Source: Picochlorum sp. 'celeri' (taxonomy: Eukaryota > Chlorophyta > Trebouxiophyceae). Taken from it: a DNA stretch of 64,000 nt. Location of the stretch: the NCBI GenBank assembly GCA_010909725.1, contig JAACMV010000002.1:434001-498000 (forward strand), read 5' to 3'. Positions 10,244 to 19,941 of this stretch are shown here, in pieces. Position 1 is the stretch's first letter. The number at the start of each line of letters is the position of its first letter. The notes under the pieces were generated by a model that searched no databases, was not told where the DNA came from, and worked only from the letters and a program-made list of their open reading frames with translations. The position numbers and the translations under genes are program-made.

Positions 10244-11146
10244 ATGCTGATGATGGAGAGGTCGGATTGGTTGTCTTCGCTTGTCGTTGGAGGAGGAGCA
10301 ACTGTCGCAGCAGCAAGCTGCTGGCTTTTATGGAATCAGTACAGACAGCGATGCCAATGGGTCTCTGAGGATAGAAGAGTCGATTCAAATTTCCTATCAG
10401 CAGTGGTGATTGCGTTGAATGAAGAGAATACGATTGGAGAGTGCGTGGAGCATTTGCATTCGCTCGATCCTCCTCTTCACGAGATTATCGTCTGCGATGG
10501 TGGGTCAACGGATGCTACTGTATCAATAGCAAAGAAACATGGGGCTACTCGGGTGATTACAAGTGCTCGGAAAGGGCGGGCTGTTCAATTGAATACAGGC
10601 GCAGGAGCTTGTACATCCAACAATGCCGTCATGTTCCTTCATGCAGATTCGAGACCTCATCGGAGGTCTGTACTGCATGCATACAATGTGTTACAGGATC
10701 CCAGGGCTATCGTGGGTGGGTGGAAGACGAAAATCTCTACAGAGAAGGGGGTGTTGTGGTGGACAACGTTCCATGAATATGTAGCTACCTGGTTGTATCC
10801 GTTGCTGTTGAGGCCTCTTGATTACATGTGTGGTCTCAGATGTCTATTCGGAGATCAGAATATGTTTTGTAGATTGGAGCAGTTTCATGGAGTGGGTGGG
10901 TTTGATGAATCTCTTGTGATTATGGAGGATGTTGATCTGTGCTGGAGAATGTGGCAGGCGTATGGAGGTCGAATTGTTCGAATAGGGTCGGTGTGGAATG
11001 AAACATCGGGGAGAAGGATTGCTGCGTGGGGTCAGCTTCGGACATTGTATATTCACGTGCGGATTGGGTTTGGCTGGTGGTGGGGTATGGACCCTGAGGA
11101 TTTGTATCAGTTGTATCATCGGCTGTACACGGACGATTACCGATGA
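10244..11146 (+). CDS. Family 2 glycosyltransferase, TIGR04283-like
   Basis: A 300-residue protein with a short N-terminal membrane anchor (about residues 10-28) and a GT-A glycosyltransferase domain from about 45. Visible motifs are the opening strand VVIALNEENTI, the nucleotide-binding CDGGSTDAT, KGRAVQLNTGA, a metal-binding MFLHADSRP, FGDQNMFCR and the acidic IMEDVDLCWRMW. This set matches TIGR04283, a GT2 subgroup common in bacteria and cyanobacteria and in some algae. The sugar donor and acceptor cannot be read from sequence. A plastid or bacterial origin is likely but would need a tree. Confidence 0.88.
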   Translation: MLMMERSDWLSSLVVGGGATVAAASCWLLWNQYRQRCQWVSEDRRVDSNFLSAVVIALNEENTIGECVEHLHSLDPPLHEIIVCDGGSTDATVSIAKKHGATRVITSARKGRAVQLNTGAGACTSNNAVMFLHADSRPHRRSVLHAYNVLQDPRAIVGGWKTKISTEKGVLWWTTFHEYVATWLYPLLLRPLDYMCGLRCLFGDQNMFCRLEQFHGVGGFDESLVIMEDVDLCWRMWQAYGGRIVRIGSVWNETSGRRIAAWGQLRTLYIHVRIGFGWWWGMDPEDLYQLYHRLYTDDYR

Positions 11147-11201
11147 TGATTATTTATTATTATACTGATAAATAGTGTATAGATCGGATGATGGTTGGAT
11201 G

Positions 11202-12253
11202 ATGGAAGAGTTTGGACAAGGGCTGGCGAGGTTGCGGCATGTCTTTGGGTACATGGTATCCACGCACGAGCCAGGCGCACCGGTGCGATACATGGTTGTA
11301 TATGGACAGATATGCATTCTGGATGCCTAATACTACCGTATTATATTATTACAGTTGCCTCCTCCTCCGATGGAGTTGAAAGAATTGGCTGAGAAGACTG
11401 TGTATTTTGCTAGTATTGGTGCTGTGCTGCAGGGTGGGCTGCGCTACGCGTATGAGAAGAGGTCTGGTGTGACAGAGGAGGGAAAACAACTACAGCAGAG
11501 TCGTAGGGCGCTGGCAGAGGCGTATCGGAATAGGTTGATGCGGGTGGCGCATTCGTCGTTGCAGGGGGTGGGGAGGTTTGGAGGGATCTCAGCATTGTAT
11601 TTTGGAGCAGAGTTTCTGGCTGCAGTGTTCAGGGATTGTCGTGATTATTATAATTCTACGATTGGTGGTCTTGTTGCTGGATCATTTGTGGGAGCATCAT
11701 GTGCGTCGTATCATATTTTTTTTCTTCCTGGTTGCTCGCCTTGTTGTTGTTGTCTATTTTTTCTTTTCCTTGGTTCATGTATGGGTGAAAGCATAAAAGT
11801 GCATCTTCGATGCCCACTAGATGAATAAATGATATAGTATACGACACACATACGTGTGCAGTGATGGCCGGCAAGGGAGGTGGCAGTCTAGGGCGAATTC
11901 GAGGAATGATTCTTGGGTGTGCTCTGGGAGGAGCTCTTGGATTCCCTGCAGGATTAATTCAGGATGCATTGATAGAATCACTACCTGAGGAAGAGGCTCG
12001 TGTCAGAATGATTGCAATAGAAGAGACCAGAAAGATTGCTGCTGGCCAAGGTAATACTGTGACCCCATTTAGTCAGTACATGTCCTTGCAGAGTACACAG
12101 GACCCAGTGGGCAATGTGATTGCCCATTTAGAGCAGGGATTGCGCGAGTCTAGGTCATCCCAGTCAACTCAAAATGAAAAAGAAGAAGAAGAACAGGTGG
12201 GCGAGCAAGGCAGTCCTCGTGGCACGTCGCGATGGCGATGGCCGTGGTGGTAG
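11202..12253 (+). CDS. Small glycine-rich multi-pass membrane protein, possibly TIMMDC1/Tim17-like
   Basis: My model has three exons: 11202-11255, 11355-11700 and 11862-12253. The second intron (GTGCGT to GTGCAG) is well supported because it joins two ORFs in frame through a split Leu codon. The first exon is less certain; translation could also start at ATG 11370. The protein is about 260 residues. The middle has several small-residue-rich hydrophobic segments (YFASIGAVLQGGLRYAY, STIGGLVAGSFVGAS, GMILGCALGGALGFPAGLIQD). This glycine-zipper style is typical of Tim17/22/23 and TIMMDC1 proteins of the mitochondrial inner membrane. The C-terminus is acidic and low complexity, ending WRWPWW. The family assignment is tentative. 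Confidence 0.6.
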
Positions 12254-12256
12254 GGG

Positions 12257-12289
12257 GCGCCTCAAGGCGCGAGGGCTAGAGCGCTCTAG
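12257..12289. other. Two adjacent perfect stem-loop palindromes just after a stop codon
   Basis: GCGCC-TCAA-GGCGC at 12257-12270 is followed by the 14-bp palindrome CTAGAGCGCTCTAG at 12276-12289. Both begin within 40 nt of the upstream gene's TAG. They may form RNA hairpins in the 3' UTR, for example in 3'-end formation or stability. This is inference. Confidence 0.4.
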
Positions 12290-12385
12290 AGTCTCATTCC
12301 CCAAGTAGGTCAAAATCCTTTCAGCGTGGGATATTAATCTGAAATATTCGTTTTGAAGGTCATTGGAGACGAAATTTTGAACAAG

Positions 12386-13420
12386 ATGGCAATGCGAAAG
12401 TCAGCAACCCAGGTGTTGAAGAGATGTTTCGACTCTGGCAAGGGATTGTCTTGGAACCCCGCTCCTCTGGGTTCCAGCATGCGTGTGGTATGTTGACTGG
12501 ATTTTTAGGTTCAAATATGAATGAATTCATGTAAAAATGCGGCAGAATAATCGGAGAATTGACCATGGGGCGTTTGGTCTGTAGTTTGGGTCGACATCCG
12601 CGTATTCCAACTCTGCTGCTGCGCCAGAGCCAATTGTGAGTCCCACGGAGACTAGATCCAGCGCAGATGATGTTGATACCGTCGGATGGGGGTCTACGAA
12701 AGTTGGAACCCTTCTGAAGGCAAAGGTACGAGGGTCTCGGAGTTTCTCGGTTTGGACAAGGGTTCGGGAATTTGGTTGCTGTTGCATTCGGTCAGATGTG
12801 TGGTGTGATGGGGTGGATTGAATTGGGTGTTGTGTGGGTTGCCTTGGACTGGCATCGTCATCGTGTCAGCTGATTATTATCTGTGATTTGTAGGCTGGAG
12901 AATCAGGAGCGTGGCTGTGGTGCAGCAAGGACGATATGGTCCTGGATGCCATTAGAAAGGTGGGTGAGACTGTGCCGGGCGTGTGAGGGTTGTTGCTCAT
13001 CTATGTTTTGGTGTTTGTGTGTAGATGACGCATGCGAATGTGGGGAGTTTGATGGTATTTGATCAGAAAAAGGTGGACCTTGAGGCGGAAGTGGAAGGGC
13101 ATAAGGAGGACTCGGTTGTTGGGATTCTCACAGAAAGAGACTATCTCACCAAAGTGGTTGTCAAGGGAAGGAACAGTTCCAATACAAAGGTTTCTGAGAT
13201 TATGACGCCAGCAAAGAACCTTGTAATGGTGACACCCAAGCATAGTGTCTTGGATGTGATGGAGCTCATGGTGGAGAAGAATTTCAGGCATGTTCCAGTG
13301 GTGGAGAGCTCTGGTACCATGACTGGCATGGTGTCCATCAAGGATGTGGTTCATGTGATGTTGAAGGAACACAGAGAGGAGGTTGGGCGCTTGAACGAAT
13401 ATATTCAAGGTACATTTTAG
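12386..13420 (+). CDS. Mitochondrial CBS-domain-pair protein, CBSX3-like
   Basis: Four exons, all in phase 0: 12386-12487, 12585-12725, 12894-12959 and 13025-13420. Together they give 234 residues. The leader (about residues 1-60) is Arg/Ser rich and suits mitochondrial import. Two CBS motifs follow: about 95-160 (VGSLMVFDQKK, GILTERDYLTKV) and about 165-230 (VTPKHSVLDVMELMVEKNFRH, GMVSIKDVV). The block GAWLWCSKDDMVLDAI and the ending REEVGRLNEYIQG closely resemble plant CBSX3. In plants CBSX3 binds adenosine nucleotides and activates mitochondrial thioredoxin. That role is transferred by similarity. Confidence 0.88.
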
Positions 13421-13625
13421 ATAGTGCCCTGGATTGGACACGATGATCGGACCACCTCTGCAGAGGTGGATGATAGATGTAATCGAGGTGATGATACTTT
13501 CACTTTCCAATAGATGCTTGATGTGTATATTATATATGTGTGAAACTGTAATTCTGCGACTTTTTTTGATCTTCATTTACATATCTTGTGACATATTTCA
13601 GCGATGATGGCACGACATGAGTGAT

Positions 13626-16600
13626 TTATACTGCTTCCACCATGGGGGCTGCAGCGGCTGTGCGAGCTTCACCCAGGAGGCAGTCTTGGCGGAAGCCGTT
13701 GGCAATGTCTCCAATATGAACACCATTCATGATTTGAAGCACTGTCACATCTTCTGAGAATGGTAAATCTGGCAAGAGCTTGGGTGTGAGCAGGAAACAC
13801 TGAGGGGTATCAGGTGCAGTTGCTGCATCAGCAAGGAGCTTGAACACTGAACGTTCGTTAATACTGTCCATTCCTTGGTTGATCTCATCCACCACTCTGA
13901 ATGGAGACGTTGTGACGCCTTGGAGTGCCATGAGGTACAAAATCGTCGATGTTGATGACTCTCCACCAGAGTGATAGGCAGAGTCCAGCGTTATGAGCTG
14001 TCCTTCCTCGCGGAATTTCACACGAAGATCGATGGAGTACTTTGCAAAATCGTCTCCATCTGCTTCGTTGAAAACGACTTCTCCTGCAATACCAACGTGC
14101 TTGAAGGCTTCTGAAAAGTTTCTGTTGATTTGCTGCACAAGGCTTCTTACTTCAGGTGCCCAGGCCTGTTTCAACTGTTCAACCTTTTCAGAAATGGCGG
14201 TATACGCCTCCTCGTGCACTGCCAACCTTTCTTTGTTGGTGGAAAGAATCTCTGTGATTCTCTCGTATCGTTGCTGTGCTCCTGGGTCACTGATGAGAAT
14301 GCTGTCGTGCTGAGCCTTCTTCTCAGCCAAGCTCTCTTCAATCTCTCTCAAGTCTTGTGGAAGAAGACTGAATTCTTGCTTCAATTCTTCGGGGATTGGC
14401 AACCCGGTCTCCTCGACAGCATTCTTTTTCAACTGTTCAACATGCTCGCGGTGGCGGTTGACAGATTGTTGCAACTGATCCACCAGTTCAGCCATGTCAT
14501 TCCTCTCCTTGAGTTTCGTCTTGCTTTTCTGTCCCAAGACATGAATTTGCTCTGTTAACTCTTTTGTGGCGAGGTCGCTGGTTGCATGCTTTAATAGTGC
14601 ACTCTTGTACTTGTCCACAATGTTTGGCATCTTGACAGCCTTGTCCAATGCTTTCGCAAGATGTAACTTCAGGTCATGCACGAGCTTATCCTTCTTCTTC
14701 AAAGGATCTTCTCTATTTTTCTGCATTTGCAACTGCTTTTCCTTGGTCGAAAGACTACCCTTGGCGTTTCTCAGTCTTTGTGCTTGATCAGATTGGGCCG
14801 AGGCAAGCTTTGTCCTTTCGGCCTTGATTTCATTCTTGTGGGTCTTGATCCGGTCAATATCGGGCTGCAATTCATTTAACTCCAATTGAACACGTTCTAA
14901 TTGTGCCATTCGATCATCCAACTCCTTCTTGATTCTGACACATGCCCCACCAGCGTCACCTGATGATGATGCAGTCAAGATGCGTGCATCTTTCAGTTCT
15001 GTGATAGAAATAGTTGTGTTCGAGGCATCATATCGCGATACTGTCTTACGGACTTGATATTCCGAAGTCCATACTTGTTGAAGTTTTGGATTCGCATCAA
15101 AAACCTTCTGCCAACCCTTCTGACCCTCAGCCATGACAAAGATGGATGAAATGAAAAAGTGATTGTCGAGAGCATGTTTGATCATGGGATGCGCTTGGAA
15201 CGTTTCATCAAGAGTCGCTTCAACTCCAAGAGATGCATATTTTGCGCTGTCACCACAAGTGCGGTTCAGAGGTGCGTTTACATCAGCCTCCACCACAGCA
15301 ATGAGAGGCTCAATATTTCTGGCTTCCAATTCCCTCTTCAAAAGCTTCATATCCGACTCGTACTGTACAAATACATACGAAAGCCAATTGAATGGGAGGA
15401 GTTGTTCTAAAATTGACGCATAATGCTTTTTCCGAACGTCAATTTCCATCACCAGTGGACCCACTACCTGGCCCTTGAACCTTCCCCTGTTTTTCTGCAC
15501 ATAATCATAAATTTCCCTCACACCAGGCCTACTTTTCGCCAAATTATTCAGAGCTCTGTACTTTTTGTTATTTTCCTTTCCCAGCTGATCCTTCAAGGTG
15601 CGAATATTTTTGTCAAGCTTGTCGCGGCTGTCCTCCAAGTCACGTTGTGATCTGGCCACAGTGGATTCCTGGTTGATCAAGTCCTTCATCTGAAGGTCAA
15701 GCATTTGGATCTCTCTTTCAATCTTGGCGTCATTTTGATGCGTCAGCTGTTCAACCGTCTCTTTCAAATTTTGAACATCGTTCTCCATCATGCGAATTTT
15801 CGCCTTCCATTGATTCGAAGCCTCCTCCAAGTTCTGGATCTGATCATGCACACCCTGCGCAAGCGTCAAATGGTTCCCAACATCAGTATTCACTTTTTCA
15901 ACATCATGCTTCCCCATCTCTTTGGCAGCCGCGTTTTTAGCTTGTTCTGCCTTCTTCTTCTGATCCGACTTGACCTTGACAGGACCCTTGGCAATAGAGT
16001 CTGCCTCCTTGTTCAATCGCTTGAGCGTTGCCATGGATTTCTTGAGCATCTCCTCATCCTTCTTGCCTTCTTCTACGCATTCATCATGCTCTCTCCATGC
16101 TTTATGCTTCTTCAGAACATTCATCTGCTCTTGCAATCGCTTCTTCTCCCTCATTGGCCCCAAAGCCCTCTCAAGTTCTTCCAGCTCTTCTTCATGCCTT
16201 GCCACAGCAGCACCCTCCATGTCAACAAGCTTCTTCTTCTCATCCATATCCTTCTTCTCCTTGATCAACGATTCATGCAAATTATACAGATTTCCATCTC
16301 CAATCGCCATCTCTGTTGCCTTGAGCAACTCAATCGGCTTCATCCTCGCAAACTCACTGACCTTGTCCTGAGGCAAGAACTGACACAAGTTGTCCAGCTG
16401 AATGTTATACTTGGACACAATGTCCTTCACCTTGGTCATGGTTGACGTCTTCCCATTCACCCACCATTCATTCTGTGCCCCATTGGATGTCCTCCTCATT
16501 CTCCGCCGCACCACAAGCTTTCCCCCACGGTCATCCGCCAAGGTCACTTTAACCTCACCTTCATCAGTCCCCCGTCTGATAAAGGACGCAATATCGTCCG

Positions 16601-16838
16601 CTCGACCCAGCAATTTTGTGCTCCCAGCAAGGCCAACACACAAGGCACAGACAAATGACGATTTACCTGTCCCATTGGGACCCAACACCAGGTTCAATGT
16701 TGGACCAGGCTCAATAACACAATTCGAATACGTCATAAAATTCTTCACCTCCACACGCATCACAGAACCTGGGCGATATCCAACAGTCATCCTCGCCCTC
16801 TTTCGTGCCTGCTCATCGGCCAAGGCCTCTTCTACCAT
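13626..16838 (-). CDS. SMC5: Structural maintenance of chromosomes protein 5
   Basis: A single exon of 1070 residues from the ATG at 16838; a longer frame upstream would need a non-ATG start. It has the full SMC layout. The N-terminal ATPase half carries Walker A GPNGTGKS at about residue 53. A first coiled coil leads to a hinge at about 435-620, followed by a second coiled coil. The C-terminal half holds the ABC signature (SGGESSTSTILY) and Walker B (FRVVDEINQGMD). The NQGMD ending and the FLPQDKVSEFARM block are hallmarks of SMC5. SMC5 pairs with SMC6 and Nse subunits in DNA repair and replication-fork maintenance in the nucleus. The lack of introns over 3.2 kb is notable but fits this intron-poor region. 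Confidence 0.96.
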   Translation of the reverse strand: MVEEALADEQARKRARMTVGYRPGSVMRVEVKNFMTYSNCVIEPGPTLNLVLGPNGTGKSSFVCALCVGLAGSTKLLGRADDIASFIRRGTDEGEVKVTLADDRGGKLVVRRRMRRTSNGAQNEWWVNGKTSTMTKVKDIVSKYNIQLDNLCQFLPQDKVSEFARMKPIELLKATEMAIGDGNLYNLHESLIKEKKDMDEKKKLVDMEGAAVARHEEELEELERALGPMREKKRLQEQMNVLKKHKAWREHDECVEEGKKDEEMLKKSMATLKRLNKEADSIAKGPVKVKSDQKKKAEQAKNAAAKEMGKHDVEKVNTDVGNHLTLAQGVHDQIQNLEEASNQWKAKIRMMENDVQNLKETVEQLTHQNDAKIEREIQMLDLQMKDLINQESTVARSQRDLEDSRDKLDKNIRTLKDQLGKENNKKYRALNNLAKSRPGVREIYDYVQKNRGRFKGQVVGPLVMEIDVRKKHYASILEQLLPFNWLSYVFVQYESDMKLLKRELEARNIEPLIAVVEADVNAPLNRTCGDSAKYASLGVEATLDETFQAHPMIKHALDNHFFISSIFVMAEGQKGWQKVFDANPKLQQVWTSEYQVRKTVSRYDASNTTISITELKDARILTASSSGDAGGACVRIKKELDDRMAQLERVQLELNELQPDIDRIKTHKNEIKAERTKLASAQSDQAQRLRNAKGSLSTKEKQLQMQKNREDPLKKKDKLVHDLKLHLAKALDKAVKMPNIVDKYKSALLKHATSDLATKELTEQIHVLGQKSKTKLKERNDMAELVDQLQQSVNRHREHVEQLKKNAVEETGLPIPEELKQEFSLLPQDLREIEESLAEKKAQHDSILISDPGAQQRYERITEILSTNKERLAVHEEAYTAISEKVEQLKQAWAPEVRSLVQQINRNFSEAFKHVGIAGEVVFNEADGDDFAKYSIDLRVKFREEGQLITLDSAYHSGGESSTSTILYLMALQGVTTSPFRVVDEINQGMDSINERSVFKLLADAATAPDTPQCFLLTPKLLPDLPFSEDVTVLQIMNGVHIGDIANGFRQDCLLGEARTAAAAPMVEAV

Positions 16839-17736
16839 TGTGAAAAACAACACTCGCGTCTCCTAGTCGTTCGAGTGGTCTTCTATTCAAAATAACACGC
16901 AACCACCTGGCCACGCAAAACCTCCATACGAACGGACAACTCTGCATACCATTCAAATTATAGTATTTCTGCCAACAACGCGGAGCACAAGAATGAAGGA
17001 GCGAATCCGGACACCCGTCACCAGACTTCCTCACACGAGGCACACGCAACAACCAGAACAGGATATACCAAGATTGGAGTCACTCAATAACAAAATACGC
17101 ACCGTATACTACTGAATAAGAATAAAAGTGCGCCAACTGCACCCTCACCTGGCAATCTAAATCATTTGGTTGCCTATTTGAATTTTCCATTGTTACGAAC
17201 AGATATTTTAATGTCTTTATCAAGGAATATCCTAAATGTCTTTAATACGGTTGAAAATCCATCCTTCGACTCCGGCAGCGTCGGACCGGCTGTCGATGCG
17301 ATGCGACACTATTGTGTATCAGTACAAAGTTGGTTGCGGGCTAGACCACTTTAAAAAATTAAACATTATCCATTCAGGTACGGTATTGATTGATTGATAG
17401 ATATTCCTGTTTTCCACGCGTTCACGTGGCGACAATGCTCCGTTGTTACCAAAAACCGTGCAACGTCAACAATATATTTGTTGGGGATAGGTTTGGGCGT
17501 TTATCATGCTTGAAGGGTATATATGACGAATGGAGCAAACGAGAAGATAAAATAGCAGTCTCAAGCATGGCATGAATGCGGCTGTCGGGCCTCGTGAGGT
17601 TTGGTGTGTCCCAGGAGGTGGGGTGGGTATGTGGGTGTTGGTTCTTGCGACTAAGCCATGGATCTTGTATGTAGGGCGTGTTTCTTCTCTTTCTACATCA
17701 CATTTATAGGGGCAGAAGAGGATAAAACGGATCAAC
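16839..17736. other. 898-bp intergenic region between divergent genes
   Basis: This is the upstream region shared by SMC5 (minus) and the HMG-box gene (plus). Only short open frames without domains are present. A possible 5' exon of the HMG gene lies at 17574-17600 (ATGAATGCG...CGTGAG, followed by a GTTTGG donor). It would join an acceptor TTATAG at about 17709 in frame with the ATG at 17737. No tRNA or other RNA gene is seen. Confidence 0.5.
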
Positions 17737-18384
17737 ATGTTGACGAATGACGAATTGGAGTATGCCATGCATCAGCAGGCTGAGCAGCAGATGCATCATC
17801 ATTTCGCACCACAGGCGTATGGAGTGCCACCGCAGGCATTGCATCACCACCATCATCACGCACCTCATCATCAGCACCAGTTGGAGGCTTCAGATGACGA
17901 GGACGGTGATATCGGGATTGAGGATACTGGAAACAGGTCATTCAATGCTGTGAATGCAGTGCAGAGTAATCCTCTGTTGCAGTTTTTGGCACAAGAGACG
18001 AGATTGTTCAACCTTCATTTGAAGCAAGCCTGTGACATTTATGAGAGAACAAAAGAGACGCCGCAGTCTCTGTTTGGTGTCAAGGCTATTAGAGCTGTGC
18101 AAAAGGCATCAGGAAAGAAGGCGACAGCTGGAGAGAGAAGAAAGCCAACATCGTTCAATCTGTACATCAAGAAGAGAATTCAAGAGATTAAGCAAGAGGA
18201 GCCTCAGACTCAGGATCTCAAGTACACGGAAATTTTCAGGCGTGTTGTACAGGAGTGGGGAGAATTATCGCCAGAGCAGAAGAAGGAATTTGCAGAAAAG
18301 CATGCCCAGGAATTGCAGGGGGATGATCAAGAGCCACCAAAGAAGAAGAAAATAAAGACGAATGCCGCCGAGCTTGCGAGGTGA
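17737..18384 (+). CDS. HMG-box (YABBY-fold-like) nuclear protein with His-rich N-terminus
   Basis: A 215-residue protein. Residues about 12-50 are rich in His and Gln, including a run of six His. An acidic patch follows (SDDEDGDIGIED). Residues about 85-125 form a helical region. Residues about 135-190 resemble a single HMG box: RKPTSFNLYIKKRIQEIK opens helix 1, and EWGELSPEQKKEFAEKH matches the closing helix. The C-terminus holds a nuclear-localisation-like PPKKKKIK. Proteins of this kind bend DNA or act in chromatin. A 5' exon could extend the protein by about 18 residues. The specific role is unknown. Confidence 0.75.
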   Translation: MLTNDELEYAMHQQAEQQMHHHFAPQAYGVPPQALHHHHHHAPHHQHQLEASDDEDGDIGIEDTGNRSFNAVNAVQSNPLLQFLAQETRLFNLHLKQACDIYERTKETPQSLFGVKAIRAVQKASGKKATAGERRKPTSFNLYIKKRIQEIKQEEPQTQDLKYTEIFRRVVQEWGELSPEQKKEFAEKHAQELQGDDQEPPKKKKIKTNAAELAR

Positions 18385-18547
18385 GCAGGATGATGGTAGA
18401 CACGCTTTGACTGACAGACTGCACTTGGATGGCCCTGCCATGTGTGTTTTTTTTCCTTCCTATTTTACATACATTCTTTTCCCGAATCTTGTCGATCACT
18501 AAAAAGCCGCGTCGTAAAATTAAAGAAAAAAAATACCAATGAATATA

Positions 18548-19675
18548 TTAGATACACGGTGTAAAGGGATCAAGATTGACTGAGAAGGAATTCTCGCGTG
18601 TCAGAATTCTCTCTGCTAGACCCAGACCAGTTGCTGGGCCCATCAGAATACCCCAACACGAATGCCCCGCTGCTATAAATGCACCAGATATATCCGGTAA
18701 TTCTCCAATTATAGGTTTATTTGTACTAGAACACGGCAAATAACACGCTTGTTTCTGCAAAAGAGCCCCTGGCGTACCATCTGAGATACTGCAAGCAACC
18801 CCTTGTAGGTACTCGATAGCCTCACCTTCAGGCTCAACCATGGATGCCAACGTAGGCAATGGCTCATCTGATTGTACTCCACAGATGTATACTGTCTTAT
18901 CTGGTCGTGGATATACCTCGGGTTCCTTGCTGCCATGGCTGAGAAATAGCGCATCAGGCGTCATGCGGGATTCAGCATCTTCAAGAACAATGCTATGGAC
19001 TTTGAGCCCCTCTACAGCCGGCAATGTGTGCGGATATTCTTCTGGTAGAATATATTTAAGGCTCTCTGTTGTCCACGCCCCCATGGCAAACACCACAACA
19101 TCAGCCTCGATCAATTCAAGCTCTTGACTCTCGTGCTGGACCAGCAATCCAGTCACTCTCCCAGTAGCATGATCCATTTCAAGCTTTGCAGCCTTGGTAT
19201 GGGATCTGACAACTCCTCCATGCTCCACCACATACTCCAATAACGCTTCAGTCAAAAGCTTTGGATGCACCTGCGCCACAGTATCCTCGCTCCCGATGAC
19301 CTGGCACCGTCTCAAGCGCATCTCATTGAAACAAGAGGGAACTGTTGTTGTGGAGCCACGGCGACCTCCTACTGACTTCTTCTTGAGATCCTCATCTTCC
19401 AGCATTGCAGAGTGAGCTCGCATTTTCCTATACCCACAGTCGAAATCCTTTGCAAGCTCAGCATGGAGTGCAAAGCTTTTCCGAGCCAAAGAATCAACGG
19501 TTGAGCCTTCGCACCAGTCCAGGGCCAGAAAGCCACCAGCCTTCCCACTTGCACTAGATGCTGGCGTGCATGCATCCAATACTATCGGTTTAACTCCCCT
19601 AAGTGATAAGTAATACGCTGTCGATGCACCAATGATCCCAGCGCCAGATATAACCACTCGAGGTTGTTTGGACAT
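18548..19675 (-). CDS. FAD-dependent oxidoreductase of the DAO family, TDA3-like
   Basis: A 375-residue protein. The N-terminal dinucleotide fold is clear: RVVISGAGIIGASTAYYLSLRG at about residues 6-27, ending in the acidic LDA that binds the ribose of FAD. SSASGKAGGFLALDW follows, the second family motif. The C-terminus has the second FAD contact (GAFIAAGHSCWGILMGPATG). Length and motifs resemble yeast TDA3 and related fungal and plant proteins rather than glycine or sarcosine oxidases. The substrate is unknown. No transit peptide is visible because the FAD motif starts at residue 6, so a cytosolic protein is likely. Confidence 0.85.
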   Translation of the reverse strand: MSKQPRVVISGAGIIGASTAYYLSLRGVKPIVLDACTPASSASGKAGGFLALDWCEGSTVDSLARKSFALHAELAKDFDCGYRKMRAHSAMLEDEDLKKKSVGGRRGSTTTVPSCFNEMRLRRCQVIGSEDTVAQVHPKLLTEALLEYVVEHGGVVRSHTKAAKLEMDHATGRVTGLLVQHESQELELIEADVVVFAMGAWTTESLKYILPEEYPHTLPAVEGLKVHSIVLEDAESRMTPDALFLSHGSKEPEVYPRPDKTVYICGVQSDEPLPTLASMVEPEGEAIEYLQGVACSISDGTPGALLQKQACYLPCSSTNKPIIGELPDISGAFIAAGHSCWGILMGPATGLGLAERILTRENSFSVNLDPFTPCI

Positions 19676-19941
19676 GTGTGTAGGTATCGTTCCTTACGCA
19701 AGCTTGCTTCGTTACCGATTCATTAATCCTTAAATATATATAGGTCGTCTGACATTCATTAAAATTTATAGTATACGGTAGTCTTGGGATAGTAGCAGCA
19801 GTTTGGTATTGACGTCAGAATAGCATTACTTCAGGAGTGGTATTCTCAGGAGGAGGACACGACATGATGTCGTACCATATATACAGTGCCTCCCGAGGCC
19901 GATCGGTTCCTCATATGTTCATGCATGAAGAAGGAGGACTA

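Noticed and set aside
15705..16445. 246-codon plus-strand open frame
   Set aside because: It is antisense to the SMC5 coiled coil, leucine-rich through complementarity, and has no domain.
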